Below, piece by piece: positions 53,359 to 63,235 of a stretch of 64,000 nucleotides of DNA. Source of the DNA: Streptomyces sp. NBC_01571 (GTDB taxonomy: Bacteria > Actinomycetota > Actinomycetes > Streptomycetales > Streptomycetaceae); the NCBI RefSeq assembly GCF_026339875.1, contig NZ_JAPEPZ010000001.1:8742001-8806000 (forward strand), given 5' to 3'. A program made the position numbers and the translations under genes. Position 1 is the stretch's first letter. Every line of letters starts with the position of its first letter. The notes under the pieces were generated by a model. That model did no database searches. It was not told the DNA's origin and was given only the letters and a program-made list of their open reading frames with translations.

Positions 53359-55764
53359 TCAACGACGGCCCTTCTTCGGGTCCACCAGCCCGGCGCGCCG
53401 CAGCGCGTCGGCCATCGCGCTGTTGGCCGGCGGCGGAGCGGCCTGCCGCGAACCTCCGCCACCACCACCGCCGCCGCCCGCCCCGCCGCGTGGCTGACGC
53501 TGTTGCTGGCGCTGCTGCGGAGGCCGTCCGCCGCGCTGCGGACGCCCGCCCTCACCCTGCTGGTCCGACGCGGTCGCCTCGTCGTCGAGGCGCAGCGTCA
53601 GCGAGATCCGCTTGCGCGGGATGTCGATGTCGAGCACCTTCACCTTGACGATGTCACCGGACTTCACGACATCCCGCGGGTCCTTGACGAACGTCCTGGA
53701 CATCGCCGAGACGTGCACCAGACCGTCCTGGTGGACGCCGATGTCCACGAACGCGCCGAAGGCGGCCACGTTCGTGACGACCCCTTCGAGCACCATCCCG
53801 GACGCCAGGTCGGAGATCTTCTCGACGCCCTCCTTGAACGTGGCCGTCTTGAACGCGGGCCGCGGGTCGCGGCCCGGCTTCTCCAGCTCCTTCAGGATGT
53901 CCGAGACGGTCGGCAGACCGAACGTCTCGTCCACGAAATCGGCCGGCCTGAGCGAGCGCAGCACACCGGTGTTGCCGATCAGGGTCGCGACCTCGCTGCC
54001 CGCCGTCTTCACCATCCGCCGCACCACGGGGTACGCCTCGGGGTGCACGCTGGACGCGTCCAGCGGGTCGTCCCCGCCCCGGATCCGCAGGAAGCCCGCG
54101 CACTGCTCGTACGCCTTCGGGCCGAGCCGGGCCACGTCCTTGAGGGACGTCCGGGAGCGGAAGGGGCCGTTGGCGTCGCGGTGCGCCACGATGTTCTCGG
54201 CGAGTCCCGAGGTGATGCCGGAGACACGGGAGAGCAGCGGGGCGGAGGCCGTGTTGACGTCCACGCCCACGCCGTTCACACAGTCCTCCACGACCGCGTC
54301 CAGGGAGCGGGAGAGCTTCACCTCGGACAGATCGTGCTGGTACTGCCCGACACCGATGGACTTCGGGTCGATCTTCACCAGCTCGGCCAGCGGGTCCTGG
54401 AGCCGGCGCGCGATGGAGACGGCGCCGCGCAGCGACACGTCCATGTCGGGCAGCTCCTGCGAGGCGAACGCGGACGCCGAGTACACCGACGCCCCCGCCT
54501 CGGAGACCATCACCTTGGTGAGCTGCAGCTCGGGGTGCTTGGTGATGAGCTCACCGGCGAGCTTGTCCGTCTCCCGGGACGCCGTGCCGTTGCCGATCGC
54601 GATCAGGTCGACCGTGTGCTCCTTGGCGAGGCGGGCGAGTTTGGCGACGGCCTCGTCCCACTTGTTCGCCGGGACGTGCGGGTAGATGACGTCCGTGGCG
54701 ACGACCTTGCCGGTCGCGTCGACCACGGCGACCTTCACGCCCGTGCGGAATCCGGGGTCCAGACCCAGCGTCGCGCGCGTGCCGGCCGGAGCGGCCAGCA
54801 GCAGGTCCCGCAGGTTCGCCGCGAAGACGTCGACCGCCTCGTCCTCGGCGGCGGTGCGCAGCCGCAGCCGCAGGTCGATGCCGAGGTGCACGAGAAGGCG
54901 GGTCCGCCAGGCCCAGCGGACCGTGTCCTTCAGCCACTTGTCGGCGGGACGGCCGCGGTCGGCGATCCCGAAACGCTGGGCGACGATCCCCTCGTACGAC
55001 GAAGGGGCGGTCGGGGACTCGGCGGGCTCCTCGGGCTCCAGGACGAGGTCGAGGACCTCCTCCTTCTCACCCCTCAGCATGGCGAGGACACGATGCGAGG
55101 GCAGCTCCTTGAAGGGCTCGGCGAAGTCGAAGTAGTCGGCGAACTTGGCGCCCGCCTCCTCCTTGCCGTCCCGCACCTTGGCCGCCAGGCGTCCGCGCAC
55201 CCACATGCGCTCCCGCAGCTCACCGATCAGGTCGGCGTCCTCCGAGAACCGCTCGGTGAGGATCGAGCGGGCGCCGTCGAGCGCCGCCTGCGGGTCGGCG
55301 ACGCCCTTGTCCGCGTCGACGAAGGCCGTCGCCGCGGCGAGCGGGTCGACCGACGGGTCGCCGAGCAGGCCCTCGGCCAGCGGCTCCAGACCCGCCTCGC
55401 GCGCGATCTGCGCCTTCGTGCGCCGCTTCGGCTTGAACGGCAGATAGATGTCCTCCAGGCGCGCCTTGGTCTCGGCGCCCCGGATCTGGGCCTCGACCTC
55501 GTCGGTGAGCTTGCCCTGCTCGCGCACCGATTCGAGGATCGCCGTGCGCCGGTCCTCCAGCTCCCGCAGATAGCGCAGCCGCTCCTCGATGGTGCGCAGC
55601 TGCGCATCGTCGAGCATCTCGGTCGCTTCCTTGCGGTAGCGGGCGATGAAGGGCACCGTCGAACCGCCGTCGAGCAAGTCGACGGCGGACTTGACCTGCC
55701 GTTCCCGTACGCCGAGCTCCTCGGCGATCCTGCCTTCGATGGACCCTACGAGGGGTGTCGTCAC
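53359..55764 (-). CDS. tex: Tex family RNA-binding transcriptional accessory protein
   Basis: 801 residues. Tex N-terminal helical domain ([38 protein letters not shown]), YqgF-like domain ([16 protein letters not shown]), helix-hairpin-helix pair ([16 protein letters not shown]) and a C-terminal S1 domain ([29 protein letters not shown]). The tail is a low-complexity Gly/Arg/Gln stretch ([15 protein letters not shown], then polyglycine), longer than in most Tex proteins and likely to aid RNA binding. GTG start at 55764. Confidence 0.93.
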   Translation of the reverse strand: MTTPLVGSIEGRIAEELGVRERQVKSAVDLLDGGSTVPFIARYRKEATEMLDDAQLRTIEERLRYLRELEDRRTAILESVREQGKLTDEVEAQIRGAETKARLEDIYLPFKPKRRTKAQIAREAGLEPLAEGLLGDPSVDPLAAATAFVDADKGVADPQAALDGARSILTERFSEDADLIGELRERMWVRGRLAAKVRDGKEEAGAKFADYFDFAEPFKELPSHRVLAMLRGEKEEVLDLVLEPEEPAESPTAPSSYEGIVAQRFGIADRGRPADKWLKDTVRWAWRTRLLVHLGIDLRLRLRTAAEDEAVDVFAANLRDLLLAAPAGTRATLGLDPGFRTGVKVAVVDATGKVVATDVIYPHVPANKWDEAVAKLARLAKEHTVDLIAIGNGTASRETDKLAGELITKHPELQLTKVMVSEAGASVYSASAFASQELPDMDVSLRGAVSIARRLQDPLAELVKIDPKSIGVGQYQHDLSEVKLSRSLDAVVEDCVNGVGVDVNTASAPLLSRVSGITSGLAENIVAHRDANGPFRSRTSLKDVARLGPKAYEQCAGFLRIRGGDDPLDASSVHPEAYPVVRRMVKTAGSEVATLIGNTGVLRSLRPADFVDETFGLPTVSDILKELEKPGRDPRPAFKTATFKEGVEKISDLASGMVLEGVVTNVAAFGAFVDIGVHQDGLVHVSAMSRTFVKDPRDVVKSGDIVKVKVLDIDIPRKRISLTLRLDDEATASDQQGEGGRPQRGGRPPQQRQQQRQPRGGAGGGGGGGGGSRQAAPPPANSAMADALRRAGLVDPKKGRR

Positions 55765-55852
55765 GATCCCGTACCGCCTTCTCCACTGAGGTTGCGCGGC
55801 AATTGTGGCAGGTGACACCGACAACGGGGGATCAGGGCGCCGATCGGCGGTG

Positions 55853-56719
55853 TCAGCCCTTGCCGGTCATGCCCTCCGGGAACGCGCCGGCCGCGAGCGC
55901 CGTCATCAGCAGTCCCTTCGCCAGTTCGGTGAGGCGCTCCACGCCGGCGGCGCCCAGATGCTCGTACGGGGCCCGGTCCAGCTGATCCGTCCGGACCTCG
56001 ATCTCCTGGCGCAACGCGATGCCGGCCTGCGTCAACTCGCCCTCCGTGTCCAGCAGTCCGCGCCCGCGCAGACGCTCCACCGCCGCCTCCCAGTCGGCAC
56101 GCGCCCAGCCACGGGTGCCCAGCGCCCACTTCGGAGCCATGCCCTTGCCGGTCGCGGTGTGGCTCACCAGCGCCTCGACCGGGTCGAGTTCCGCCGCGAG
56201 CAGCACCGCGAGGTGGCCGTCGCCCCGGTGCTCGCGCAGCAGCGTGGCGCCGTGCCAGAGCGCGAGGTGCGGCGCGTCGGGCACGGGCAGGTCCGCGTGC
56301 GCGGCGTAGAGCGGGCGCGCCGTCCTGGTGCAGGCCTCGGCCGCCCGCAGGGCCAGCTCGGCCGCCTCGGCCATCTCCTTGGAGGCGACGACGTCCTCGC
56401 CGAGCAGCCGCCGCAGCGTCGCGTCGACGGCACGCGCGCGTGCGGCGAGGACGGTCTCGGGGGAGGCCTTCTCCCACACCCCGGGCACGTGCCGGGCCAC
56501 CAGTTCGTGGCGGAAGTTGTAGAACGTCGCCGTCACCGTGCCCGGGCCCACCGGCCCCATGGCCGCGGCCCGCACCGCGAAGTACGCCCCCCGGCTGTCG
56601 TCGATGCCGACCGCGGCCAGCTCGCGGCCCAGGTCCGGCGAGAAGTAGTGGGTCGAGTGCAGCGGATTGAGGACGTTGTGGCAGCGCCGTCCGGCGCGCT
56701 CGGGCAGAGGAGTGGTCAT
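55853..56719 (-). CDS. SCO6745-family protein
   Basis: 288 residues. [18 protein letters not shown] at the N-terminus and the C-terminal winged-helix-like segment ([30 protein letters not shown]) are the features I recall for the 'SCO6745 family', an actinobacterial protein of unknown function. The HTH-like part suggests DNA binding or a protein contact. The ATG follows a TAACCT box by six bases, with no ribosome site. Confidence 0.82.
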   Translation of the reverse strand: MTTPLPERAGRRCHNVLNPLHSTHYFSPDLGRELAAVGIDDSRGAYFAVRAAAMGPVGPGTVTATFYNFRHELVARHVPGVWEKASPETVLAARARAVDATLRRLLGEDVVASKEMAEAAELALRAAEACTRTARPLYAAHADLPVPDAPHLALWHGATLLREHRGDGHLAVLLAAELDPVEALVSHTATGKGMAPKWALGTRGWARADWEAAVERLRGRGLLDTEGELTQAGIALRQEIEVRTDQLDRAPYEHLGAAGVERLTELAKGLLMTALAAGAFPEGMTGKG

Positions 56720-56725
56720 GACCGC

Positions 56726-56731
56726 AGGTTA
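56726..56731 (-). promoter_or_regulatory. -10 box of a leaderless promoter
   Basis: TAACCT on the minus strand, six bases before the ATG at 56719. Confidence 0.55.
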
Positions 56732-56844
56732 CCGACTAGTCAGTACGCGGGGAACGGGTGGGCGCGGAGAGCTGCGCGGCGGTGGCAGGAAAGGTGGGGT
56801 ACTCGTCCTTGCGGCCATCGACGGCCCCGCGAAGAATCGAGGAC

Positions 56845-57798
56845 ATGCGAACCGTCCTGGTCGTCCTCTTCGACGCGGTGCAGAGCCTCGACGTCACGGG
56901 TCCCGCGGAGGTCTTCGCGGGCGCCGAGACCTGCCGGCCCGGCTCGTACCGCGTCCGTACCGCCTCCCTGGACGGCGCGCCGGTCCGCACCTCCAGCGGC
57001 CTGACCCTCGTCCCCGACGGCACCCTCGCCGAGGCGCCGGCCCCGCACACCCTGCTCGTCCCCGGCGGACGGGGCACCCGGCGCCCGGACCCCCGGCTCA
57101 CCGACTGGCTGCGCGAGCACGGTCCCCGCGCCGACCGGCTGGTCTCCGTCTGCACCGGCGCCCTCCTGCTCGCCCGGGCGGGCCTGCTCGACGGCCGCCG
57201 CGCGACCACCCACTGGGCGTACTGCGACACACTCGCCCGTGACCACCCGGCCGTCCAGGTCGAGTCCGACCCCATCTACGTACGCGACGGCCGGGTGTCC
57301 ACCTCCGCGGGCGTCACCTCCGGAATCGACCTCGCCCTCGCGCTCGTCGAGGAGGACCTCGGCCGCGGGGCCGCCCTCACCGTCGCGCGTCATCTGGTCG
57401 TCTTCCTGCGGCGTCCCGGCAGCCAGGCCCAGTTCAGCGCACAGCTCGCCGCGCAGACGGCCCGGCGCGAACCCCTGCGCGAGGTCCAGCAGTGGATCAC
57501 CGAACATCCCGGCGAGGACCTCTGCGTGGAGTCGCTCGCCGCCCGTGCGCGGCTCTCGCCCCGGCACTTCGCGCGCGCCTTCCAGTCCGAGACGGGGGTC
57601 ACCCCGGGCCGGTACGTCGACCGGGTCCGCCTCGAACACGCCCGGCGGCTGCTGGAGGACACCGCCGACGGCGTCACGGAGATATCCCGCGCCTGCGGTT
57701 ACGGCACGCCGGAGGCCATGCGCCGGGCCTTCGTCCGGGCGCTCGGCGCGGCCCCGGCCGAGTACCGGCGCCGCTTCCGCCCCGCATCCACGCACTGA
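56845..57798 (+). CDS. GlxA-like regulator: DJ-1/PfpI domain plus AraC HTH
   Basis: 317 residues. Residues 1-185 are a DJ-1/PfpI-like domain with the nucleophile-elbow Cys in VSVCTGALLLARAGLLDG; 215-312 is an AraC-type double HTH (LCVESLAARARLSPRHFARAFQSETGVTPGRYVDRVRLEHARRLLEDT region). Such proteins sense small molecules and activate neighbouring genes. The next gene encodes a stand-alone DJ-1 protein with a similar fold, 16 bases downstream, and is its likely target and operon partner. Confidence 0.9.
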   Translation: MRTVLVVLFDAVQSLDVTGPAEVFAGAETCRPGSYRVRTASLDGAPVRTSSGLTLVPDGTLAEAPAPHTLLVPGGRGTRRPDPRLTDWLREHGPRADRLVSVCTGALLLARAGLLDGRRATTHWAYCDTLARDHPAVQVESDPIYVRDGRVSTSAGVTSGIDLALALVEEDLGRGAALTVARHLVVFLRRPGSQAQFSAQLAAQTARREPLREVQQWITEHPGEDLCVESLAARARLSPRHFARAFQSETGVTPGRYVDRVRLEHARRLLEDTADGVTEISRACGYGTPEAMRRAFVRALGAAPAEYRRRFRPASTH

Positions 57799-57814
57799 AC
57801 CGGAAAGGACCCTC

Positions 57815-58450
57815 ATGCAGATCGCCATCGTTCTCTACGACCGCTTCACCGCCCTGGACGCCGTGGGCCCCTACGAGACCCTCGGCCGGCTGCCCGGCGC
57901 CGAGACCGTCTTCGTCGCCGAGCGCACCGGCCCGGTCCGCAACGAGACCGGCAATCTGGCACTCACCGCCGACCGCACCCTGGACCAGGTGCCGGACCCG
58001 GACATCGTCGTGGTCCCCGGCGGCCCGGGGCAGACCCCGCAGATGGAGAACCAAGTCCTTCTGGACTGGCTGCGCGCCGCAGACGCCACGAGCACCTGGA
58101 CCACCTCCGTGTGCACCGGCTCGCTGCTCCTGGCCGCGGCCGGGCTCCTCGACGGCCGCCGGGCCACCTCGCACTGGCTGGCCCTCGGCACCCTGGGGGA
58201 GTTCGGTGCCGAGCCGACGGGGGAGCGGGTGGTCTTCGACGGGAAGTACGTGACGGCGGCCGGCGTCTCGTCCGGCATCGACATGGGGCTCCACCTGCTC
58301 GGCCGGATCGCGGGCGACGAACACGCCCAGGCCGTGCAGCTGCTGACGGAGTACGACCCGCAGCCGCCCTACGACGCGGGGTCCCCGCAGAAGGCGCCCG
58401 CGCACCTGGTGGAGGAGCTCCGCGCGAAGAGCCGGTTCATCCTCCGCTAG
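57815..58450 (+). CDS. DJ-1/PfpI family protein (isonitrile-hydratase-like)
   Basis: 211 residues. VVVPGGPGQTPQMENQ and the Cys in TSVCTGSLLLAAAGLLDGRRATSHW match the DJ-1/PfpI group close to isonitrile hydratase (InhA). Substrate unknown. The sequence is parallel to the sensor half of the preceding regulator, so the pair probably arose by duplication. ATG with a GGAAAGG site. Its last 14 bases overlap the convergent enoyl-CoA hydratase gene. Confidence 0.87.
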   Translation: MQIAIVLYDRFTALDAVGPYETLGRLPGAETVFVAERTGPVRNETGNLALTADRTLDQVPDPDIVVVPGGPGQTPQMENQVLLDWLRAADATSTWTTSVCTGSLLLAAAGLLDGRRATSHWLALGTLGEFGAEPTGERVVFDGKYVTAAGVSSGIDMGLHLLGRIAGDEHAQAVQLLTEYDPQPPYDAGSPQKAPAHLVEELRAKSRFILR

Positions 58451-59207
58451 CCGGACCGGACCCCGGCGTGGTCCAGGTGAACCGCGGCGGGCGGCGCTCC
58501 AGGAAGGCGGCGACGCCCTCCGCGGTGTCGCCGCTGCCGCGTGCCTGCTCCGCCCAGTGCGTGTCCCGGCCGGTCCGCCCGTTCGCGAACTCCTTGGCGG
58601 CCGCCTGCGTCAGCAGCGACCGCGCCGTCAGTACCCGGGTGAACTCCGCGACCCGCTTGTCGAGTTCGTCCCCCGCCAGCACCTCGTCCACCAGGCCGGT
58701 GCGCAGCGCGCGCTCCGCGTCGATCAACTCGCCCGAGAACAGCAGGTACTTGGCGGTCGCCGGTCCCACGAGCGACACCAGACGCCGGGTGGCGGAGGCG
58801 GGGTAGACGATTCCCAGCTTCGCCGGGGTCACCCCGAACAGCGCGCCGGCCTCCGCGAACCGCAGATCGCAGGCCGCCGCGAGCTGCGACCCGCCGCCGA
58901 CGCAGTACCCGCGGACGGCCGCGAGTGTCGGCTTGGGGAAGGCGGCGAGCGCGTCCTCGGCCCGCACGGCGAGGCCCTGTGCCTCGTCCGAGGAGCCGCG
59001 CAGGGTCGAGATGTCGGCCCCCGCGCAGAAGGTGTCACCCTCCCCGGTGAGTACCACCGCGCGGACGGCCGGGTCGGCGGCCAGCCCGTCGAGCAGGGGC
59101 GGCAGCGCCCGCCACATCCCGGCCGTCATGGCGTTGCGCTTGGCCGGGTGGTGGATGACGACGGTGGCGATGCCGTCGCCGACGCTGTGCAGCAGCTGCG
59201 GCTCCAT
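58437..59207 (-). CDS. enoyl-CoA hydratase / isomerase family protein
   Basis: 256 residues, crotonase fold: GEGDTFCAGADISTL (oxyanion hole 1) and VRGYCVGGGSQLAAACDLRFAEAGALFGVTPAKLG (oxyanion hole 2). The Glu pair of true hydratases is not evident (VVYPASATRRL region), so it could hydrate, isomerise or hydrolyse an acyl-CoA. The ATG follows a TAGCAT box by seven bases. It overlaps the DJ-1 gene tail to tail by 14 bases. Confidence 0.88.
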   Translation of the reverse strand: MEPQLLHSVGDGIATVVIHHPAKRNAMTAGMWRALPPLLDGLAADPAVRAVVLTGEGDTFCAGADISTLRGSSDEAQGLAVRAEDALAAFPKPTLAAVRGYCVGGGSQLAAACDLRFAEAGALFGVTPAKLGIVYPASATRRLVSLVGPATAKYLLFSGELIDAERALRTGLVDEVLAGDELDKRVAEFTRVLTARSLLTQAAAKEFANGRTGRDTHWAEQARGSGDTAEGVAAFLERRPPRFTWTTPGSGPASGG

Positions 59208-59507
59208 ACGCCGGATGCTATCCGCACCCTCGAACGCGCGATCAGGCGAGGGAGGGCGCGTCCGGGGCCGCCCGCCCCGGCGGACACCGGACGCGTCGCG
59301 GGACCCCGGTGACAAACCCGTACAACCCGAATAGTTCTCGAAGTGGACACAACAAAGGCAGGAGCGGTCGTCAGGTCGACCGTGTCATACGGCGACGATC
59401 AGAAAACGTCGATAAGCGCTGACTTCTGTTCAGTCATCGGGTCCGGACCAGCGTGTTCCCACACTCGACGTGTGGTGACAATCGAGCGCAAGGGTGGCGA
59501 CCGGACG
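59208..59507. other. intergenic region with divergent promoters
   Basis: 300 bases. The left edge holds the TAGCAT box of the hydratase gene. The stretch 59310-59450 is AT-richer than its surroundings and likely holds the promoter of the kinase-like gene. No gene seen. Confidence 0.4.
59215..59220 (-). promoter_or_regulatory. -10 box of a leaderless promoter
   Basis: TAGCAT on the minus strand, seven bases before the ATG at 59207. Confidence 0.5.
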
Positions 59508-60017
59508 ATGGAGAACCACGGGCGGGGGTTCGACTCCCGTCCCGACGGCGGCGGGGACGTGCCTCCCGATCGGAGACCGCCGGGGGGTCCGCTGCCGTAC
59601 GAGGGAGTGTGGCGGTTCACCGCTCCCGCCGTCGACGCCTCGGTGCCGCAGGCGCGACACGCCGTTCGTGACCTGCTCGCGCGGCAACGGGTGCCCGCCT
59701 CGGACGACCTCGTGCAAGGGCTCCTGCTGATCGTCTCCGAACTGGTCACGAACGCCGTCCGGCACGCGGCACTGCTGTCCCCGACGCTCGCCGTCGAGGT
59801 GGCCGTCGGCGCCGAGTGGGTGCGTGTCTCCGTGGAGGACAACCACCCCTACCGCCCGACGGCCCTGGAGGCCGACCACGGCCAGACCGGCGGGCGCGGG
59901 CTGCTGCTGGTGCGGGAGGTCGCCCGGGAGTCGGGCGGGGTGTGCGACGTCGAGCACACGACGACCGGCGGCAAGGTGATCTGGGCCGCCCTGCCGCTCA
60001 CGCCGAGTGTCGTCTAG
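59508..60017 (+). CDS. anti-sigma-factor-type ATP-binding protein (HATPase_c)
   Basis: 169 residues. The HATPase fold shows the N-box VSELVTNAVRHA and G-box GGRGLLLV, with VEDNHPYRP at the place of DxGxG. These short kinases, abundant in Streptomyces, bind or phosphorylate anti-anti-sigma factors. No partner sigma factor or antagonist is adjacent. The start is uncertain: the ATG at 59508 is 18 bases after AAGGGTGG; an in-frame GTG at 59475 is possible. Confidence 0.85.
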   Translation: MENHGRGFDSRPDGGGDVPPDRRPPGGPLPYEGVWRFTAPAVDASVPQARHAVRDLLARQRVPASDDLVQGLLLIVSELVTNAVRHAALLSPTLAVEVAVGAEWVRVSVEDNHPYRPTALEADHGQTGGRGLLLVREVARESGGVCDVEHTTTGGKVIWAALPLTPSVV

Positions 60018-60047
60018 ATCCTGCCGGGAAGCGTCCCCGCGGGTCCG

Positions 60048-60641
60048 TCACCAGCCGGCGGACGGGCCCGTCAGCTCCCTGACCGCGGGACGGGCCGCGT
60101 CCAGGACGGTCATGAACCACGACGAGAAGGGGTCCTTCTCGTGCCGCTCGGCGAGCTCGGCGGCGGTCACGAAGGCCGTGTCGCCGACCTCCTCCGCGTC
60201 GGGCCGCAGCGAGGCCTGCACCATCCCGACGAAGAGGTGGTTGTACTCCTGCTCCACCAGGCCGGACTCCGGGTCCGGGTGGTTGTAGCGGACCGTGCCC
60301 GCCTCCGCGAGCAGCGAGGGGGAGACCCCGAGCTCCTCGTAGGTCCGGCGGGCGGCCGCCGCGAAGGGGGCCTCGCCGGGGTAGGGGTGGCCGCAGCAGG
60401 TGTTGGACCACACACCGGGCGAGTGGTACTTGCCCAGGGCGCGCTGCTGGAGCAGCAGCCGCCCGCGCTCGTCGAAGAGGAAGACGGAGAAGGCCCGGTG
60501 CAGCTGCCCGGGTGGCTGATGGGCGGCGAGCTTCTCCGCCGTGCCGATCGTATTGCCGTCCTCGTCGACCAGCTCGAGCAAGATCGCTTCAACGGTGCCG
60601 TTCGACGAACTGTGCGTCGCGGTGGCAGGTGTGATCGGCAT
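60048..60641 (-). CDS. idi: isopentenyl-diphosphate delta-isomerase, type 1
   Basis: 197 residues. The active-site Cys in WSNTCCGHPYPGE and the Glu in VEQEYNHLFVG are present, with the Nudix-like core between. It interconverts IPP and DMAPP for isoprenoid synthesis. ATG at 60641 chosen because GAAGG lies six bases upstream; earlier ATGs at 60647 and 60656 are less well placed. It converges with the kinase-like gene with a 30-base gap. Confidence 0.94.
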   Translation of the reverse strand: MPITPATATHSSSNGTVEAILLELVDEDGNTIGTAEKLAAHQPPGQLHRAFSVFLFDERGRLLLQQRALGKYHSPGVWSNTCCGHPYPGEAPFAAAARRTYEELGVSPSLLAEAGTVRYNHPDPESGLVEQEYNHLFVGMVQASLRPDAEEVGDTAFVTAAELAERHEKDPFSSWFMTVLDAARPAVRELTGPSAGW

Positions 60642-61106
60642 ACCCATCCTTCGCATCGGTCTTCGAGCCCCAAGTCTGCCGTACGAAACCGGCACTCCCG
60701 GCACTTCGCGGCTCCCCGCATGTCCCGCTCCGGACTCCCGGGGCGGGACACGCGGCCGGTCGGCATCAGGTGCCGGAAGTGGCCGGACACCTGATCGTGC
60801 CCGGTGCCGCGGACGAGGAATCGTCCAGGACAGGGGCCGACAGATGTTCGCCTCGCACCCCGCGCCCGGTCCCCGTCGAGCAGATCGGACCCGGGCCGGA
60901 CGCCGTACCCCGGAGCCGGCGCGGGACGCCTCGCGGCGGATGGGCCGTACGCCGACGGGGGCCGTTTCCGCCGGAGGCGGGGCCGGTCCGGGCGCCGGCG
61001 GGGCCGGTTCGGGTGTGGAACGGCCAGGGTCCGATGGCCGGGGCCGGCCCGGGCGTCGAGGGGGATGCGTCGCCGCCGGGCCGGTTCGGACGGTGGCCGG
61101 GCCGGG
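60642..61106. other. GC-rich region without a recognised gene
   Basis: 465 bases between idi and the methyltransferase gene. It is dominated by GGGGCCGG/GGCCGGGGCC words, and no frame on either strand gives a recognisable or balanced protein. The idi promoter should lie in its left part. I see nothing else. Confidence 0.5.
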
Positions 61107-61859
61107 TCAGGTGCCGTCCGCCACCGGACGCAGCACATGGCCGACGTAGCCGTACTCGCCTCCGTGCGCGCGGCGCAGGGCGATCTCCGCCCGGGTGTCC
61201 GCGACGGCCTCGGCCATGCCGGGCCGGGCGAGGTCGGCCGCTTCCGCGTGGGCGGCGAGCGGCCTGTAGTACTCGTGCCAGTCGGACTCCGGCAGGAGCA
61301 CCGTGCCCAGGACCTCGTATCCGGCGTCGATCGCGGCCCGGGTGTCCTCCGCGGTCGTGCGCAGCAGTCCGTCCCAGAAGGCGCGGGCCCGGTCGGACGG
61401 CATCCCGACCGTCCACGAGCAGTGCGTGAGCACCAGCGTGCCACCGGGGGCGAGCAGCCGCCGCCACGTGCGCAGCGCGGTGTCGAAACCGATCAGGTAG
61501 GCCGAGCCTTCCGCCCAGAGGAGATCGAACGAACCGTCCGGGTAGGGGAGTTCGCCCATGTCTCCGTGGACGGCGTGGACGGATGCGGAGAGGGAGCGCG
61601 CCTCGGCGGCCGTCCGCAGTTCGTCGAGGAACGGTTCGTGCAGATCGACGGCGGTCACCCGGGCCCCGGCCTCAGCGGCCAGCAACAGCGCGGACCGGCC
61701 GGGCCCGCAGCCCAGGTCGAGCACGCGCGGGCGATCCGGCAGCGGACCGGCGAGCGAGAGCAGGTGCCGGGTGGTGGCGTCGGAGCCGGGGCCCTGCCGG
61801 GGCAGTCCGTGGTGCAGGGCGAAGAAGGCCTCGAGGGAGGCGTCGTGGTCGGACAGCAT
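61107..61859 (-). CDS. SAM-dependent methyltransferase, class I
   Basis: 250 residues. Motif I VLDLGCGPGRSALLLA, then VTAVDLHEPFLDEL and GDMGELPYPDGSFDLLWAEG, define a Rossmann methyltransferase. Substrate unknown; the relatives I recall act on small molecules. ATG at 61859 with a GAAGG site. It is not in an operon with idi (465 bases apart). Confidence 0.87.
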   Translation of the reverse strand: MLSDHDASLEAFFALHHGLPRQGPGSDATTRHLLSLAGPLPDRPRVLDLGCGPGRSALLLAAEAGARVTAVDLHEPFLDELRTAAEARSLSASVHAVHGDMGELPYPDGSFDLLWAEGSAYLIGFDTALRTWRRLLAPGGTLVLTHCSWTVGMPSDRARAFWDGLLRTTAEDTRAAIDAGYEVLGTVLLPESDWHEYYRPLAAHAEAADLARPGMAEAVADTRAEIALRRAHGGEYGYVGHVLRPVADGT

Positions 61860-62159
61860 GAGCAGCCTTCGGATGCGGGGCCCGGGCCGCCGCGTACGCC
61901 GTACGGCGTGGGTCAGCCGTGGACCCGGAGGACGGGGGCACATCTGTCGCCGCGCACGGCGGCGTCGAACGTGACGGTCATCGACCCATCTCCTTCTCGG
62001 ACGGCCGGAAGGCCGCCACGCTAGCACCGGGCGGTACGGCCCCGCACCCGTGTTTCCCGGGCCGCCCGACCGGCCGAAGCCGGACCGTCTCCCGCTCCGC
62101 GCGACCGGTCCGCGCGACCGGTCCGAGGCTCCGCTCCGCGCGACCGGTCCGCGCCCCGC
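61860..62159. other. intergenic region with short direct repeats
   Basis: 300 bases with no gene. Near the right end are three copies of a 13-base repeat (62100, 62113, 62139) next to the 3' end of the cation-efflux pseudogene. Confidence 0.5.
62100..62151. repeat. three copies of CGCGACCGGTCCG
   Basis: Exact 13-base copies at 62100-62112, 62113-62125 and 62139-62151. Each contains the palindrome GACCGGTC. Confidence 0.6.
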
Positions 62160-63099
62160 TCAGTGGCAGAGCCTCGCCTCGTGCCGCGCGTGTCCGCTCG
62201 GCTCCAGCTGGAAGGTGCAGTGCTCCAGGTCGAAGTGGTGGCCCAGGCGGCCCCGAAGCTCGAGGAGCACCTTCTCGTGCCGGCCGGCGTCCAGCACGTC
62301 CGCGGCGACGACCACATGGGCGGAGAGGACCGGAATGCCGGACGTGATGGTCCAGGCGTGCAGGTCGTGGACGTCCTCGACGCCGGGCACCGCCACGATG
62401 TGCGCGCGCACCTCCGCCATGTCGACATGCTGGGGCGCCGCCTCCAGGAGCACGTTCAGCGTCTCCCGGAGCAGCTTGCAGGTGCGCGGTACGATCATGA
62501 CGCCGATGAGGATCGAGGCGATCGGGTCGGCGGCCCGCCAGCCGGTGGTCATGATCACCGCCGCGGAGACGACGACGGCCACCGAGCCCAGCGCGTCCGC
62601 CGCCACCTCCAGGAAGGCGCCGCGCACGTTCAGGCTGTCCCGGCGGCCGCGCATCAGCAGTGCGAGCGAGACCGTGTTCGCGGCCAGGCCGACCAGGCCG
62701 ACGGCGACCGGTCGGTCCGCCCGCGGTCCCGGCGGGCGTCACGAAGCGCTGGACCGCCTCGTACAGGACGTAGCCCCCGACACCGAGCAGCAGCAGACAG
62801 TTGGCGAGCGCGGCGAGGATCTCCGCCCGCGCGCAGCCGAAGGTGCGGTTCCCGCCCGCGGGGCGGTTGGCGAAGTGGATCGCGAGCAGGGCCATGCCGA
62901 GGCCCAGCGCGTCCGTCGCCATGTGGGCCGCGTCCGCGACGAGCGCGAGCGAGTCGGCGAGGACACCGCCGGTGATCTCGACCACCGTCACGGCCAGCGT
63001 GATCGACAGCGCCACCCGCAGTCTCCCGCGGTACGCGGCCGCCGCCGTGCCGGTCCTGGGCCCGTCGTGCGTGTGCCCGTGGTCGTGTCCAGCCCCCAT
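62160..63099 (-). pseudogene. cation diffusion facilitator transporter, frameshifted
   Basis: Two frames together make a normal CDF-family metal-efflux protein. From the ATG at 63099 come a His-rich head (HDHGHTHDG), membrane segments and ADSLALVADAAHMATDALGLG up to about 62720. The downstream frame then carries LVGLAANTVSLALLMRGRRD, further membrane segments and the cytosolic domain ending at 62160. The frames are related by one extra base (or two missing) around 62700-62740. Start has a GGGAGG site. The gene is either recently inactivated or carries a sequencing error in a GC-rich run. Confidence 0.85.
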
Positions 63100-63188
63100 G
63101 GAAGCCGCCTCCCCTCCGCTGCCCGGAAACACAGTGAACTACGGGCGGGGGTATCGGGCCAAGGCGGCACTGAACACCGTTGTCATCT

Positions 63189-63223
63189 GCTCTGACCTGC
63201 GTAAACGAGACGCAGGTCAGAGC
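63189..63223. terminator. strong hairpin after galE
   Basis: Perfect 14-base arms (one half CTCTGACCTGCGT plus a flanking G) around loop AAACGAG, 13 bases past the galE stop. Confidence 0.8.
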
Positions 63224-63235
63224 GGGGAAAGATCG

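Noticed and set aside
53503..55815. A 770-codon open frame on the plus strand
   Set aside because: Exact antisense shadow of tex.
60660..61106. Possible gene between idi and the methyltransferase
   Set aside because: All frames give Gly/Arg/Pro low-complexity products without a start signal.
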